Assembly (NCBI RefSeq): GCF_009745975.1
Contig: NZ_WHOL01000107.1
Span: 248,001-312,000 of the forward strand
DNA from: Actinokineospora pegani
GTDB lineage: Bacteria; Actinomycetota; Actinomycetes; Mycobacteriales; Pseudonocardiaceae
Length of the DNA stretch: 64,000 nt
Direction: 5' to 3'
Numbering within the stretch: the first letter of the stretch is position 1; each line of letters begins with the position of its first letter. The notes under the pieces are model-generated. The model worked only from the letters and a program-made list of their open reading frames with translations. It had not been told where the DNA came from and did not search any database. The position numbers and the translations under genes are program-made. Positions 8,813-17,318 of this stretch are shown in pieces.

Positions 8813-8830
8813 TAGAGTTCGTGGGCCCAG

Positions 8831-10018
8831 GTGAACGGCTCCCCCTGCGCCTGTGCGAGCCTCATGCGTCACGGGTTCGCGTTCGCTCACGAGGAGTCTC
8901 TGGTGTCCACCGTCCACTGGACCGAGACGAACACCGCCTGTTCCGCGCACTGGCACTCCGAGAGCTCCGCACCCGCCCCGAGCCGCGTCGTCGTCGCGGA
9001 CGACGCCATGAAGGCCGACACCGCGCATCGGCTGGCCTGCGAAGGCACCGCGTTGCTGTGGCGGGGCGACTTCCACAACGCCCGTCAACTGCTGCAGGCG
9101 ATGAGCCGCCGCGTCGACCGGAAGCCGCCCAAGCCAGGTGACAGCCCCGCGGAGACCTTCCACCTGCACCGCAGGGCGCGCGGTCACCGCGCGCGTGTGC
9201 TGGGCAAGCTCCTGGTCCTGCTCGACGAGGACTTCCGGTTGGACCTGCGTCGGGCTCCTGATGTGCGTCAGGCGTGCGTCGAGGCGTATGGCCCGCTGCC
9301 GGGGTCGGTGGTCGTGTCGCTGACGGAGCTGTTGGGCGTGATCGGGGCGCATGAATGGCGTGTGAAGGGTGTGGAGGTCCCGGCTCTGGGTGCCCGTGTC
9401 CATGCGCATTACGGTGTCTTCTCCCCCGTTCGGGGTGAGTACGTCGACCTCGTCGCTCAGGCGCCACTCCCCCGGGTTCGGTCTGCGTTCGATCTTGGTA
9501 CGGGGACGGGTGTGCTCGCGGCCGTCTTGGCCCGTCGGGGTGTCGAGCACGTCGTCGGTACGGATATCAGCCCGCGTGCCCTGGTTTGCGCGCGTGAGAA
9601 CGTGCGTGGGTTGGGTCTCGCCGAGCGTGTTGATGTTGTGGGTCCTGGGTTGTTCCCGGAGGGGCGCGCGGGTCTTGTCGTGTGCAATCCGCCGTGGATT
9701 CCGGCTCGGCCTACCTCGGTTGTGGAGCAGGGCGTCTACGACGCGGGCAGTGGGATGTTGCAGGGTTTTCTGGAGGGGCTTGTCGCGCATCTCGAGCCGG
9801 GTGGTGAGGGGTGGCTGGTGTTGTCGGATCTGGCTGAGCATCTTGGGTTGAGGACGCGTGAGGAGTTGTTGGCGGGTTTCGAGGCGGCGGGGTTGTGGGT
9901 GGTGGACAGGATTGACACGAGGCCGCGGCATTCGCGGGTTGGGGATGTTGCTGATCCTTTGCACGTTGCGCGCGCTGCGGAGGTGACGTCGTTGTGGCGG
10001 CTTGGGGTCAGGGGGTGA
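8831..10018 (+). CDS. Class I SAM-dependent methyltransferase, NPPW motif
   Basis: A 395-aa protein as drawn, but conservation appears to begin around ATG 9008 (MKADTAHRLACEGTALL), so the first 59 residues may not be translated. An N-terminal helical domain (RGDFHNARQLLQAMSRR) precedes a Rossmann methyltransferase: motif I FDLGTGTGVLAAVLARRG near residue 223, the acidic end of strand 2 (VGTDIS), and the catalytic loop VVCNPPWIPARP near 281. NPPW-type loops act on planar nitrogen (N5-Gln, adenine, guanine), so a protein, rRNA or small-molecule amide target is likely. The possible start at 8831 is only 18 bp from dif. Confidence 0.85.
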   Translation: MNGSPCACASLMRHGFAFAHEESLVSTVHWTETNTACSAHWHSESSAPAPSRVVVADDAMKADTAHRLACEGTALLWRGDFHNARQLLQAMSRRVDRKPPKPGDSPAETFHLHRRARGHRARVLGKLLVLLDEDFRLDLRRAPDVRQACVEAYGPLPGSVVVSLTELLGVIGAHEWRVKGVEVPALGARVHAHYGVFSPVRGEYVDLVAQAPLPRVRSAFDLGTGTGVLAAVLARRGVEHVVGTDISPRALVCARENVRGLGLAERVDVVGPGLFPEGRAGLVVCNPPWIPARPTSVVEQGVYDAGSGMLQGFLEGLVAHLEPGGEGWLVLSDLAEHLGLRTREELLAGFEAAGLWVVDRIDTRPRHSRVGDVADPLHVARAAEVTSLWRLGVRG

Positions 10019-10038
10019 GTTGTTGACCTGCGGTGTTG

Positions 10039-10443
10039 TCAGGCGATGAGCCAGCCGGTGGCGCTGCGTTGGTGCGGGACGGTGGTGGGGTTGGTGGTGG
10101 GGACGATGGTGAGGTGTTGGGTGAGGGAGGCGGTCTGGAGGGTGGTGAGGACCGCTCCCCTGGCTTGGACGGTGAGGGTGCGGCCGCGGCGGGTGCAGGC
10201 TCGGTGGGCTCGGGCGAGGACGGCGGTGCTGGCCCAGCTCAGGTGGGTGACGGTGGTGAGGTCGATGACCAGGGGGCCGGTGTCGGTGGTGGCGGCGGTC
10301 ATGACGGCGTCGTGCCAGGGGGTTTCGGTGGCGAGGTCGATGCGGCCGTCGGCGGTGATGGTGGTGGTGCCGGTGTGGCGTTCGGTGGTGGTGGTGAGGG
10401 TGCGTTCGGTGTCGAGGGGGATGCGGGGGAAGTGCAGGGCCAC
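10039..10443 (-). CDS. STAS-domain protein (anti-anti-sigma-like)
   Basis: A 134-aa single STAS domain of the anti-sigma-factor-antagonist type. The core reads ADGRIDLATE, then LVIDLTTVTHLSWASTAVL, where partner-switch proteins normally have a phosphorylatable Ser near the DSSGL position; here the segment is LSWAST. It probably binds an anti-sigma kinase, but none is encoded nearby. The coding strand is unusually rich in ACC/ACG codons because it lies opposite a G-rich top strand. It is convergent with the methyltransferase gene (20 bp) and divergent from the deaminase gene (83 bp). Confidence 0.8.
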   Translation of the reverse strand: MALHFPRIPLDTERTLTTTTERHTGTTTITADGRIDLATETPWHDAVMTAATTDTGPLVIDLTTVTHLSWASTAVLARAHRACTRRGRTLTVQARGAVLTTLQTASLTQHLTIVPTTNPTTVPHQRSATGWLIA

Positions 10444-10526
10444 GGGGTGCCTCCGGGTTTGGGTGGTTCTGTTGTCCGGGAGCGTGGTGGGGGTTTAAAG
10501 GTTGCCGTGGGTGGTGTGATTGAGGT

Positions 10527-11516
10527 GTGCGAGACGTTGTGGCGTTGCCGAAGGTGCATTTGCATGTGCATTTGGAGAGTGCTGTGCGGCCGTCGACGGT
10601 GGTGGCTTTGGCGGCGAAGTACGGGGTGGTGGCGCCGTCGGTGGTGGGGCCGTGTCGGGGGTTTCGGGAGTTCGCGGGGCGGGCTGACCTGGTGAAGGGG
10701 TTGTTGCGGGAGTTCGAGGATTTCGCGCGGGTGGCGGAGGAGTTCTGCGTGGACCAGGCCGCGGATGGGGTGCGGTGGGTGGAGGTGACGTTCACGGCGG
10801 CGTCGCACGAGGAGCGGTTGGGGGCTGTGGGGATGCCGTTGGCGGGGGTGGTGGCGGGGTTGGAGCGTGGGGTGGCGGTGACGGGTTTGGGGGTGCGGGT
10901 GGTGTTGGACCATTCGCGGCGGCGGTCGGTGGCGCGGATGGCGCGGACGGTGGATTTGGCGTTGGGGTGTGAGTGGGTGGTGGGGGTGGGTGTGGCTGGT
11001 GAGGAGCGGTATTCGCTGGTGCGGTTCGCGGGTGAGTTGGCGCGGGCGCGGGAGGCGGGGTTGCGGGTGGTGCATCACGCGGGTGAGCAGTGTGGGGCGG
11101 CGTCGGTGGTGGAGGCGGTGCGGGTGGGGTTGGCGGAGCGGATCGGGCATGGGGTGGGTGCGTTGGAGGATGTGGGGGTGGTGGCTGAGTTGCGGGATCG
11201 GGGGGTGGCGGTGGAGGCGTGTCCGGGGTCGAATGTGGCGTTGGGGGTGGTGGGGTCGTGGGCGGAGCACCCGTTGTCGCGGTTGGTGGAGGCGGGGGTG
11301 GTGGTGTCGTTGGGGACGGATGTGCCGTTGGTGACGGGGTTGTCGTTGTCTGGGGAGTTCGCGGCGGTGCGGTCGGGGTTGGGGTTGTCGGATTCGGAGT
11401 TGGCGGGGTTGGCGGTGGGTGGGGCGGTGTCGTCGTTCGCGCCGGAGGGGGTGAAGGCGCAGGTGGTGGCGGGGGTTGAGGCGTGGTTGGGCGCGGGTGT
11501 CGGTGGTATGGCTTAG
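10527..11516 (+). CDS. Adenosine deaminase-like hydrolase
   Basis: A 329-aa metal-dependent deaminase of the adenosine/adenine deaminase family. Zn ligands are visible: KVHLHVHLES (His13, His15), HHAGE near 184, RIGHGV near 207, and SLGTDVP near 263 with the metal-binding Asp. In classical adenosine deaminases that last motif is TDDP; the second Asp, which contacts the purine, is Val here. The enzyme could act on a modified nucleoside or aminofutalosine-like substrate. The GTG start is followed within 9 bp of the stop by the O-methyltransferase gene, forming an operon with it and probably the WYL regulator. Confidence 0.82.
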   Translation: MRDVVALPKVHLHVHLESAVRPSTVVALAAKYGVVAPSVVGPCRGFREFAGRADLVKGLLREFEDFARVAEEFCVDQAADGVRWVEVTFTAASHEERLGAVGMPLAGVVAGLERGVAVTGLGVRVVLDHSRRRSVARMARTVDLALGCEWVVGVGVAGEERYSLVRFAGELARAREAGLRVVHHAGEQCGAASVVEAVRVGLAERIGHGVGALEDVGVVAELRDRGVAVEACPGSNVALGVVGSWAEHPLSRLVEAGVVVSLGTDVPLVTGLSLSGEFAAVRSGLGLSDSELAGLAVGGAVSSFAPEGVKAQVVAGVEAWLGAGVGGMA

Positions 11517-11525
11517 CGTGGGGGT

Positions 11526-12179
11526 ATGAGTGCTGAGCGTGAGTGGGAGCGGGTTGACGAGTACTTGGTGTCGGCGTTGGTGCCGGAGGACGAGGTGTTG
11601 GTGGGGGCGTTGGAGCGGGCGCGGGCGGCGGGGTTGCCGCCTATTGACGTGTCGCCGACGGAGGGGCGGTTGTTGAACTTGTTGGCGCGGACGCGGGGGG
11701 CGCGGCGGATTTTGGAGGTGGGGACGTTGGGTGGGTACAGCACGATCTGGTTGGGGCGGGCGTTGCCGCCGGGTGGGTCGTTGGTGTCGTTGGAGTTGTC
11801 GGAGGCGCATGCGGTGGTGGCTCGGGAGAATTTGGCGGCGGCGGGGTTGTCGGGTGTGTGTGAGGTGGTGGTGGGTCCGGCGGTGGAGTCGTTGGCGGGG
11901 TTGTCGGGGCCGTTCGACTTCGTGTTCGTGGATGCGGACAAGGCGTCGAACCCGGTGTATTTCGTGGAGGCGGTGCGGTTGTCGGCGCCGGGGGCGGTGA
12001 TCGTGGTGGACAACGTGGTGCGTGGGGGTGGTGTGGTGGATGGTGAGGGGGCGGACTTGGTGGGGATTCGGGAGATGAACCGGTTGATCGCGGCGGAGCC
12101 GAGGGTGGAGGCGTCGGCGGTGCAGACGGTGGGGTCGAAGGGGTGGGATGGGTTCGCGTACGTGTTGGTGACGGGGTGA
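11526..12179 (+). CDS. O-methyltransferase, caffeoyl-CoA type
   Basis: A 217-aa class I SAM methyltransferase of the cation-dependent catechol/caffeoyl-CoA O-methyltransferase family. Diagnostic pieces are ILEVGTLGGYSTIWLGRAL (motif I, near residue 64), the acidic LVSLELS, DFVFVDADKASNPVYF with the metal-binding Asp near 139, and VIVVDNVVRGGGV near 158. Family members methylate vicinal diols such as catechols; the natural substrate here is unknown. It begins 9 bp after the deaminase stop and is followed within 50 bp by the WYL regulator. Confidence 0.9.
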   Translation: MSAEREWERVDEYLVSALVPEDEVLVGALERARAAGLPPIDVSPTEGRLLNLLARTRGARRILEVGTLGGYSTIWLGRALPPGGSLVSLELSEAHAVVARENLAAAGLSGVCEVVVGPAVESLAGLSGPFDFVFVDADKASNPVYFVEAVRLSAPGAVIVVDNVVRGGGVVDGEGADLVGIREMNRLIAAEPRVEASAVQTVGSKGWDGFAYVLVTG

Positions 12180-12224
12180 TGGTTGCGGACGGGGGTTGTC
12201 CGGGAGGGGTGTCATGCTGGGGGT

Positions 12225-13193
12225 GTGCGGGAGACGTCGGCGCGGTTGTTGCGGTTGTTGTCGTTGTTGCAGGCCCGGCGGGACTGGTCGGGTGCTGATC
12301 TGGCTGATCGGTTGGGGGTGACGGATCGGACGGTGCGGCGGGATGTGGAGAAGTTGCGGTCGCTGGGGTATCCGGTGAACGCGGTGACGGGGACGGCGGG
12401 TGGTTACCGGTTGGGGGCGGGTGCGGCGTTGCCGCCGTTGTTGCTCGATGACGACGAGGCGGTGGCGGTGGCCATCGGGTTGGGGTCGGCGTCGGTGGGG
12501 TCGGTGGCGGGGTTGGCGGAGACGAGTGTGCGGGCGTTGGCGAAGTTGGAGCAGGTGTTGCCGTCGCGGTTGCGCGGTCGGGTGCGGTCGTTGCGGTCAG
12601 TGACGACGCCGTTGGTGTTCGCGGGTCCGGTGGTGGATCCGGGTGTGTTGACGGCGATCGCGGGGGCGGTGCGGGACCAGGAGCGGTTGCGGTTCGATTA
12701 CCGGGATCACGCGGGTGGGTCGTCGGTGCGGGATGTGGAGCCGTTGCGGTTGGTGCACACGGGGCGGCGGTGGTATTTGATCGCGTTCGACGTGGGTCGG
12801 GAGGATTGGCGGACGTTCCGGGTGGACCGGTTGGAGCCGAGGGTGCCGACGGGTCCGCGGTTTGTGCCTCGGGAGCCGCCTGCTGCGGATTTGGCCGCGT
12901 ACGCGGCGGAGGGGTTGACGGTGCGGGCGTATCCGATGCGGGCGGTGGTGCGGTTGTGGTTGCCCGCGGAGCGGGCGCGGGAGTTGGTGTCGGTGACGGC
13001 GGGGCGGATCGAGGAGGTGGACGCGGAGTCGTGTCGGTTGGTGGCCGGGGCGTCGTCGTGGGAGGGGTTCGCGGGGTGGATGGTGTGGTTGGGGTGTGAG
13101 TTCGAGGTGGAGGAGCCTGTGGAGTTGCGGGAGGCGGTGGCGGCGGTGGCGGGGCGGTTGGGGCGGGCTGCTCGTTCGGGGGACATGGGGTGA
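12225..13193 (+). CDS. HTH/WYL-domain transcriptional regulator
   Basis: A 322-aa regulator with an N-terminal winged helix (TSARLLRLLSLLQARRDWSG then DRTVRRDVEKLRSLGY) and a middle WYL domain (LRFDYRDHAGG, then RRWYLIAFDV and DWRTFRVDRL), followed by a C-terminal WCX-like extension. WYL proteins sense ligands, often nucleotides, and control DNA-damage, defence or metabolic genes. The open frame continues upstream, but GTG 12225 starts the conserved helix-turn-helix directly. Being cotranscribed with the deaminase and methyltransferase, it may control them. Confidence 0.88.
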   Translation: MRETSARLLRLLSLLQARRDWSGADLADRLGVTDRTVRRDVEKLRSLGYPVNAVTGTAGGYRLGAGAALPPLLLDDDEAVAVAIGLGSASVGSVAGLAETSVRALAKLEQVLPSRLRGRVRSLRSVTTPLVFAGPVVDPGVLTAIAGAVRDQERLRFDYRDHAGGSSVRDVEPLRLVHTGRRWYLIAFDVGREDWRTFRVDRLEPRVPTGPRFVPREPPAADLAAYAAEGLTVRAYPMRAVVRLWLPAERARELVSVTAGRIEEVDAESCRLVAGASSWEGFAGWMVWLGCEFEVEEPVELREAVAAVAGRLGRAARSGDMG

Positions 13194-13275
13194 GGGGTTG
13201 TTCGGAGGATTGTGACCTTTGAGTAACCGGCGACCACTCGATCGGCGGTACCGGGCGTGAGAGTCTTGTGCCGCT

Positions 13276-14190
13276 ATGGCGAACCTGGGTATTTCCGGCT
13301 CCGTGTCCCCCACTGCGTGTTCGGTGGCGGCGCGGGTGGTCGGCGAGCCGTTGGCGGGGTCGTCGCCGGTGGCGGTGGCGTGGGTGGGGGTGGAGCAGCC
13401 GGGCCCGTGGGGTGCTGACGCGGTGTCGGGGTCGGGGTTGGACGAGGGGGTGGCCGCGGAGTTGGTGGCGCGGTCGGCGGAGACGGGGGTGCGGGTGGTG
13501 TTGGTCCGGCGTCCCGGGCGGGCGTCGGAGGTGGGGTCGGGGCGCCGGGTGTTGGTGGCGTGCACGGTGCCGGGGGCGACGTGGTTGCGCTCGGCGGTGG
13601 TGGCGGAGGCGAAGGAGGTGTTGGACCTGGATTTCGGGCGGGTGGCGGCGGGGGTGCACGGGGGTTTCGGGGTGGGGTTGTCGCGGCCGGTGCTCCTGGT
13701 GTGCACGAACGGTCGGCGGGACGTGTGCTGTGCGGTGCGGGGGCGGCCGGTGGCGGCGGGGTTGGGTGCGGAGTTCGGGGAGCGGGTGTGGGAGGCCAGT
13801 CATCTGGGCGGGCACCGGTTCGCGCCGACGGGGGTGGTGTTGCCTTCCGGGTACGCCTACGGGGGGTTGGACGTGGGGTTGGGGCGTGAGCTGCTGGTCG
13901 GTGGCTCGGTCGTGGTGGACGGGCGGTGCCGGGGGCGGTCGACGTGGGGTGCGGTGGGGCAGGTGGCTGAGTTGGCGGTGCGCCGGTTGACCAACACGGT
14001 GGACCCCGGGGTGCTGCGGGTGCGTGAGCCGGAGGCGGATGAGGACGGTGGGTGGCGGGTCGTGGTGTGGCATGAGGACGGGCGCGGGTGGAAGGTGTGG
14101 GTGGTTTCCCGTGCTGTGCCCGCGCGCCCGGCCAGTTGTGGCGCCGTGGCGGTCCCGACGACGGTGTACGAGGTGGAGCGGATCGACTGA
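13276..14190 (+). CDS. Sucrase/ferredoxin-like family protein
   Basis: A 304-aa protein of the Sucraseferredoxin-like family, which has a thioredoxin-fold 2Fe-2S ferredoxin-like domain. The cysteine motif is CTNGRRDVCCAVRG around residues 140-153, followed by HLGGHRFAPTGVVLPSG (near 176) and YGGLD, all family hallmarks. An N-terminal Cys (TACSVAAR) may provide a further cluster ligand. The name is historical; the role, probably electron transfer, is undefined. ATG 13276 follows an 80-bp gap after the WYL regulator. Use of Leu TTG and G-ending codons matches the upstream genes. Confidence 0.85.
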   Translation: MANLGISGSVSPTACSVAARVVGEPLAGSSPVAVAWVGVEQPGPWGADAVSGSGLDEGVAAELVARSAETGVRVVLVRRPGRASEVGSGRRVLVACTVPGATWLRSAVVAEAKEVLDLDFGRVAAGVHGGFGVGLSRPVLLVCTNGRRDVCCAVRGRPVAAGLGAEFGERVWEASHLGGHRFAPTGVVLPSGYAYGGLDVGLGRELLVGGSVVVDGRCRGRSTWGAVGQVAELAVRRLTNTVDPGVLRVREPEADEDGGWRVVVWHEDGRGWKVWVVSRAVPARPASCGAVAVPTTVYEVERID

Positions 14191-14202
14191 TGGTCCTGGG
14201 GT

Positions 14203-14467
14203 GAGGTGGCGGTGGTCTTGGACGCCGACGGTGACGTGGTGTCGGTGTTGCCGCTCGAGGTGGGAGATGCTACGGGCCGGCGATGTTCCCGGCCCGGGAC
14301 GGCACTGTCCTGAGCCCGAGTGCCGAGCGGCGATCTGGCTGGTGGGCAGGGACGACCTGGCGCCGGAACCGGTGGCCGTCTGGGGTGGGCCGGTGTCGGG
14401 CGAGCTGGCCCGGCGGGCGGTGAGGTTTGAGCGCGTCTGCTCCTCCATCATGTCCGCATGCGGGTGA
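14203..14467 (+). pseudogene. Possible remnant of a small Cys-containing protein
   Basis: This gap shows protein-like sequence in two frames. One frame has VVLDADGDVVSVLPLEVGDA (from about 14214) and stops at 14312. Another, from ATG 14267, gives a 66-residue product with PGRHCPEPECRAAIWLVGRD, a CxxxxC pair and a hydrophobic strand, and ends 10 bp inside the next gene. I cannot name a family. Either the 66-aa product is a real small gene, or the two stretches are one gene broken by a frameshift. Confidence 0.3.
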
Positions 14468-15525
14468 GCAGACAGCGGGTGCGGGCGTACCGGGTGGCGC
14501 GGCACGGGCTGCTGCGCGACGGGGTGGGGGCGGTGGTGGACCTGGGGGTGCAGGACGCCGGGGCGCACTCCCCCGCTGTCGCGCTGGCCGCCCGGGGGTT
14601 GTCGGTGCCCGACCCGGTGACGGTGTGGGCGGTGCGCGGGGCGCCGCACGTGCTGAGGCGGGGGGATGTGGCGGGGGTGGCGGCGGCGTTGTGGCCGCGG
14701 TCGGACGCGGACGCCTATGCCCGGTTGGGGGCGTTCGGGTCGGCGCTGCGCAAGGCCGGGGTGGGTGGGGTGGAGGCGGTGCGGATGGGGGCCTCGGCGT
14801 TGCGGGCGGTGGTGTCGGAGGAGAAGCCGCGTGGGCAGGTCAGCGCGGAGGTGACCGCGGCGCTGCCGCCGGTGTTCTCCTACGCCTGCCTGCCCTGCGG
14901 GTCGACCCACGTGCACGGCAGCCTGTTCCAGTTGGTGGGGGCGTTCGCGGGGGTGGAGGTGGACGGGCGGGGGCGGCCGACGCTGCTGCGGCCGCTGCCG
15001 GGCCGCCACGAGGTGCCCTCGGCGGCGGTCGGGTCGGTGCAGGCGGCGTACCTGCGGGTGCACGGCCCGTCGACGGTGGCCGCGGTGGCGGCCTACCTGG
15101 GCACGACGCAGACCTCGGCGCGGCTGGGGTGGCCGGGTGGGTTGGTCGAGGTCGACGTGGAGGGGGTGGCGGCGTGGGTGCCCGAGGGCGAGGTGGACGC
15201 GGTGCGGTCGGCGGAGGTCGACCCGGGGGTGGTGCGGCTGCTGCCGCCGTCGGACCCGTTCCTGCAGGGCCGTGACCGGGAGGTGCTCGTGCCCGACGAG
15301 GCGGCCAGGGCCCGGCTGTGGCGGGTGATCGGCGGTCCCGGGGCGCTGTTGGTCGGGGCCGATGTGGCCGGGACGTGGCGGGCCAGGCTCTCGGGTGCGC
15401 GGTTGGCGCTGACCGTCGAGCCGTTCGCTGCCTTGTCGGCGCGGGTGCGGCGGGAGGTGGAGGCCGAGGCGCGGCTGGTGGCCGGTGCGCGTGGCGCGAG
15501 CACGGTCGAGGTCGCCTACGGGTGA
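14458..15525 (+). CDS. Winged-helix DNA-binding protein, AlkZ-like
   Basis: A 355-aa member of the HTH_42 family, which includes the DNA glycosylases AlkZ and YcaQ that unhook interstrand crosslinks and protect antibiotic producers. Visible features are the N-terminal RVRAYRVARHGL helix, DPVTVWAVRGAPHVL near residue 59, and the C-terminal block RLLPPSDPFLQGRDREVLVP followed by GADVAGTWRA. Glycosylase activity depends on a QxQ or related motif that I do not clearly see, so a non-catalytic DNA-binding role is possible. No toxin-biosynthesis genes adjoin it. Confidence 0.82.
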   Translation: MRVSRQRVRAYRVARHGLLRDGVGAVVDLGVQDAGAHSPAVALAARGLSVPDPVTVWAVRGAPHVLRRGDVAGVAAALWPRSDADAYARLGAFGSALRKAGVGGVEAVRMGASALRAVVSEEKPRGQVSAEVTAALPPVFSYACLPCGSTHVHGSLFQLVGAFAGVEVDGRGRPTLLRPLPGRHEVPSAAVGSVQAAYLRVHGPSTVAAVAAYLGTTQTSARLGWPGGLVEVDVEGVAAWVPEGEVDAVRSAEVDPGVVRLLPPSDPFLQGRDREVLVPDEAARARLWRVIGGPGALLVGADVAGTWRARLSGARLALTVEPFAALSARVRREVEAEARLVAGARGASTVEVAYG

Positions 15526-15549
15526 GTCGGGTCGCGGCGGCCGGACGCG

Positions 15550-15582
15550 CCGAGGCCCCGGTCGCCTGGACCGGGGCCTCGG
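15550..15582. terminator. Bidirectional hairpin terminator
   Basis: A perfect 14-bp stem (15550-15563 pairing with 15569-15582, CCGAGGCCCCGGTC and its complement) with a 5-nt loop lies between the convergent AlkZ-like and SPFH genes. It has no T-tract, as is common in high-GC actinomycetes. Confidence 0.85.
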
Positions 15583-15599
15583 GGGGTCGTGCGGGGTCT

Positions 15600-16802
15600 T
15601 TACTCCTGCGGGTCGCGCACCGCGGGCGGCTGGGCGGCCTCGCCGGTGCTGACCTGCCTGGGGGGGATCGCCGCCGACACCGCGCCCGGGGCCGCGAGCG
15701 GGCTCTCGACCTCCTTGCGGGCCACCGCCTCGGCCTCGCGGACCGCCTCGGCGATGCGCGGGTCGGTGGAGGTGTCGAACCAGGAGGCGACCTCCTCCTC
15801 GTCGCCGGACAGGTCGGCGGCGGGGGGCTCGGCGGTGGAGGGCTCGTAGCGGAACACGCCGTCGTCGCCCTTGGCGCCGAGTTGGCGGGCGAAGCCCTCG
15901 AGGGCCTTGGAGAAGTCGGTGGGGATCATCCACACCTTGTTCGCGTCGCCCTGGGCCATGGTCGGCAGGGTCTGCAGGTACTGGTAGGCCAGCACCTCCG
16001 GGGTGGGCTTGGCGGCCTTGGTGGCGGCGACGACCTTCTCGATCGCCTTGGCCTGGCCCTGGGCCTGCAGGTAGCGGGCGGCCCGCTCACCCTGGGCGCG
16101 GAGGATGGCCGACTGCCGGTCGGCCTCCGCGGCCATGATCGTGGCCTGCTTCTGGCCCTCGGCGGAGAGGATCTGCGCCTGCTTCTGGCCCTCGGCGGAC
16201 TTGATCGCGGCCTCGCGCTGGCCCTCGGCGTTGAGGATGATGGCGCGCTTCTCGCGGTCGGCGCGCATCTGCTTCTCCATCGAGTCCTGGATGGAGGGCG
16301 GCGGGTCGATCGCCTTGAGCTCGACGCGGGCCACCCGCAGGCCCCAGCGGCCGGTCTCGGAGTCGAGGACCCCGCGCAGTTGGGTGTTGATCGTGTCGCG
16401 GGAGGTCAGCGTCTCCTCCAGGCTCATCCCGCCGACGACGTTGCGCAGCGTGGTGGTGGTGAGCTGCTCGACGGCGACGATGTAGTTGGAGATCTCGTAG
16501 ACCGCGGCCCGGGAGTCGGTGACCTGGAAGTAGACGACGGTGTCGATGGACACGGTCAGGTTGTCCTTGGTGATCACCGGCTGCGGCGGGAACGACACCA
16601 CCTGCTCGCGCAGGTCGATGCGGGCCCGGACCCGGTCGAAGAAGGGGACCAGGAAGTTCAGGCCCGGTTCGGCCACGTTGCGGAAGCGGCCCAGCCTCTC
16701 GATCACCGCCGATTGCGCCTGTGGGATCACCAGCAGCGCCTTGGCGACCACCACCAGCACGAAAACAATCACGACAATGGCGACGATCAGAGTCGGCGAC
16801 AC
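15600..16802 (-). CDS. SPFH/stomatin-family membrane protein (QmcA-like)
   Basis: A 400-aa SPFH-domain protein. An N-terminal membrane anchor (IVAIVVIVFVLVVVAKALL, residues 5-23) precedes the SPFH domain (SAVIERLGRFRNVAEPGLNF onward), then a long Glu/Ala-rich coiled coil around residues 180-265 with repeated AEGQKQA units. A disordered Pro/Glu-rich tail follows. Such proteins oligomerise into membrane microdomains and pair with NfeD proteins, and an NfeD-like gene is directly upstream (37 bp). The extended acidic C-terminus is longer than in QmcA. Function is probably membrane quality control. Confidence 0.93.
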   Translation of the reverse strand: MSPTLIVAIVVIVFVLVVVAKALLVIPQAQSAVIERLGRFRNVAEPGLNFLVPFFDRVRARIDLREQVVSFPPQPVITKDNLTVSIDTVVYFQVTDSRAAVYEISNYIVAVEQLTTTTLRNVVGGMSLEETLTSRDTINTQLRGVLDSETGRWGLRVARVELKAIDPPPSIQDSMEKQMRADREKRAIILNAEGQREAAIKSAEGQKQAQILSAEGQKQATIMAAEADRQSAILRAQGERAARYLQAQGQAKAIEKVVAATKAAKPTPEVLAYQYLQTLPTMAQGDANKVWMIPTDFSKALEGFARQLGAKGDDGVFRYEPSTAEPPAADLSGDEEEVASWFDTSTDPRIAEAVREAEAVARKEVESPLAAPGAVSAAIPPRQVSTGEAAQPPAVRDPQE

Positions 16803-16839
16803 CTTGGAGTCCTCCCTAGCCTTGACTTGCGAGTTGTGC

Positions 16840-17268
16840 TCAGAGCCCGTCGGCGAGGACCACGGCGGTGGCCCCCGCGATCTGCATGACCGCGACGGAG
16901 GTGCCGGGCTCGATCACCTGCGTCTCGTCGAACGACCGGGCCGTCCACTCGGTGCCGCGCAGCAGCACCAGGCCGCCCGCGGCGTCGACGGGGGTCAGCA
17001 CCGTGGCCCGCTCCCCCACCAGCGCGGCGGCGTTGTCGGTGGTGCGCGCGGTCTGCAGGCGCCGTTTGAGCGTGGGTCTGGCCACGGTGACCAGCCCGAT
17101 CGCGACGGCGGCGAAGACCCCGGCCGAGACCAGGGTGAGGCCGAAGGCGGCCTCGGTCGCCGCGCCCGCCAGCGCCGCCACGCCGAGTGCGATCAGCACC
17201 AGTTCGCCGGAGAGCACCTCGGCGGCGATCAGCACGATGCCGAGGATGACCCAGATCAGCGCTGCCAT
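16840..17268 (-). CDS. NfeD-like membrane protein
   Basis: A 142-aa short NfeD protein. Hydrophobic helices occupy residues 1-70 (ALIWVILGIVLIAAEVLSG, then AALAGAATEAAFGLTLVSAG) and a C-terminal OB-fold domain follows (ALVGERATVLTPVDAAGGLV, then SVAVMQI). It lacks the ClpP-like protease domain of long NfeDs. It partners the SPFH protein encoded just downstream. ATG 17268 starts the first helix; the longer open frame upstream lacks a sensible protein. Confidence 0.9.
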   Translation of the reverse strand: MAALIWVILGIVLIAAEVLSGELVLIALGVAALAGAATEAAFGLTLVSAGVFAAVAIGLVTVARPTLKRRLQTARTTDNAAALVGERATVLTPVDAAGGLVLLRGTEWTARSFDETQVIEPGTSVAVMQIAGATAVVLADGL

Positions 17269-17318
17269 ACCCCCATCATGCACAAGGTTGCCGCACGGCG
17301 TGGCCGAACAGGGCCCGG

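Noticed and set aside
8500..8830. Replication origin, because the C-to-G switch has origin-like polarity
   Set aside because: No dnaA, dnaN or DnaA-box cluster is present, and a dif match explains the site better. Local skew here may have the opposite sign to the usual rule.
11641..15933. 1430-codon open frame on the minus strand
   Set aside because: It is opposite several well-supported plus-strand genes (O-methyltransferase, WYL, sucrase/ferredoxin, AlkZ-like); its product is Pro/Arg/His-rich low-complexity text.
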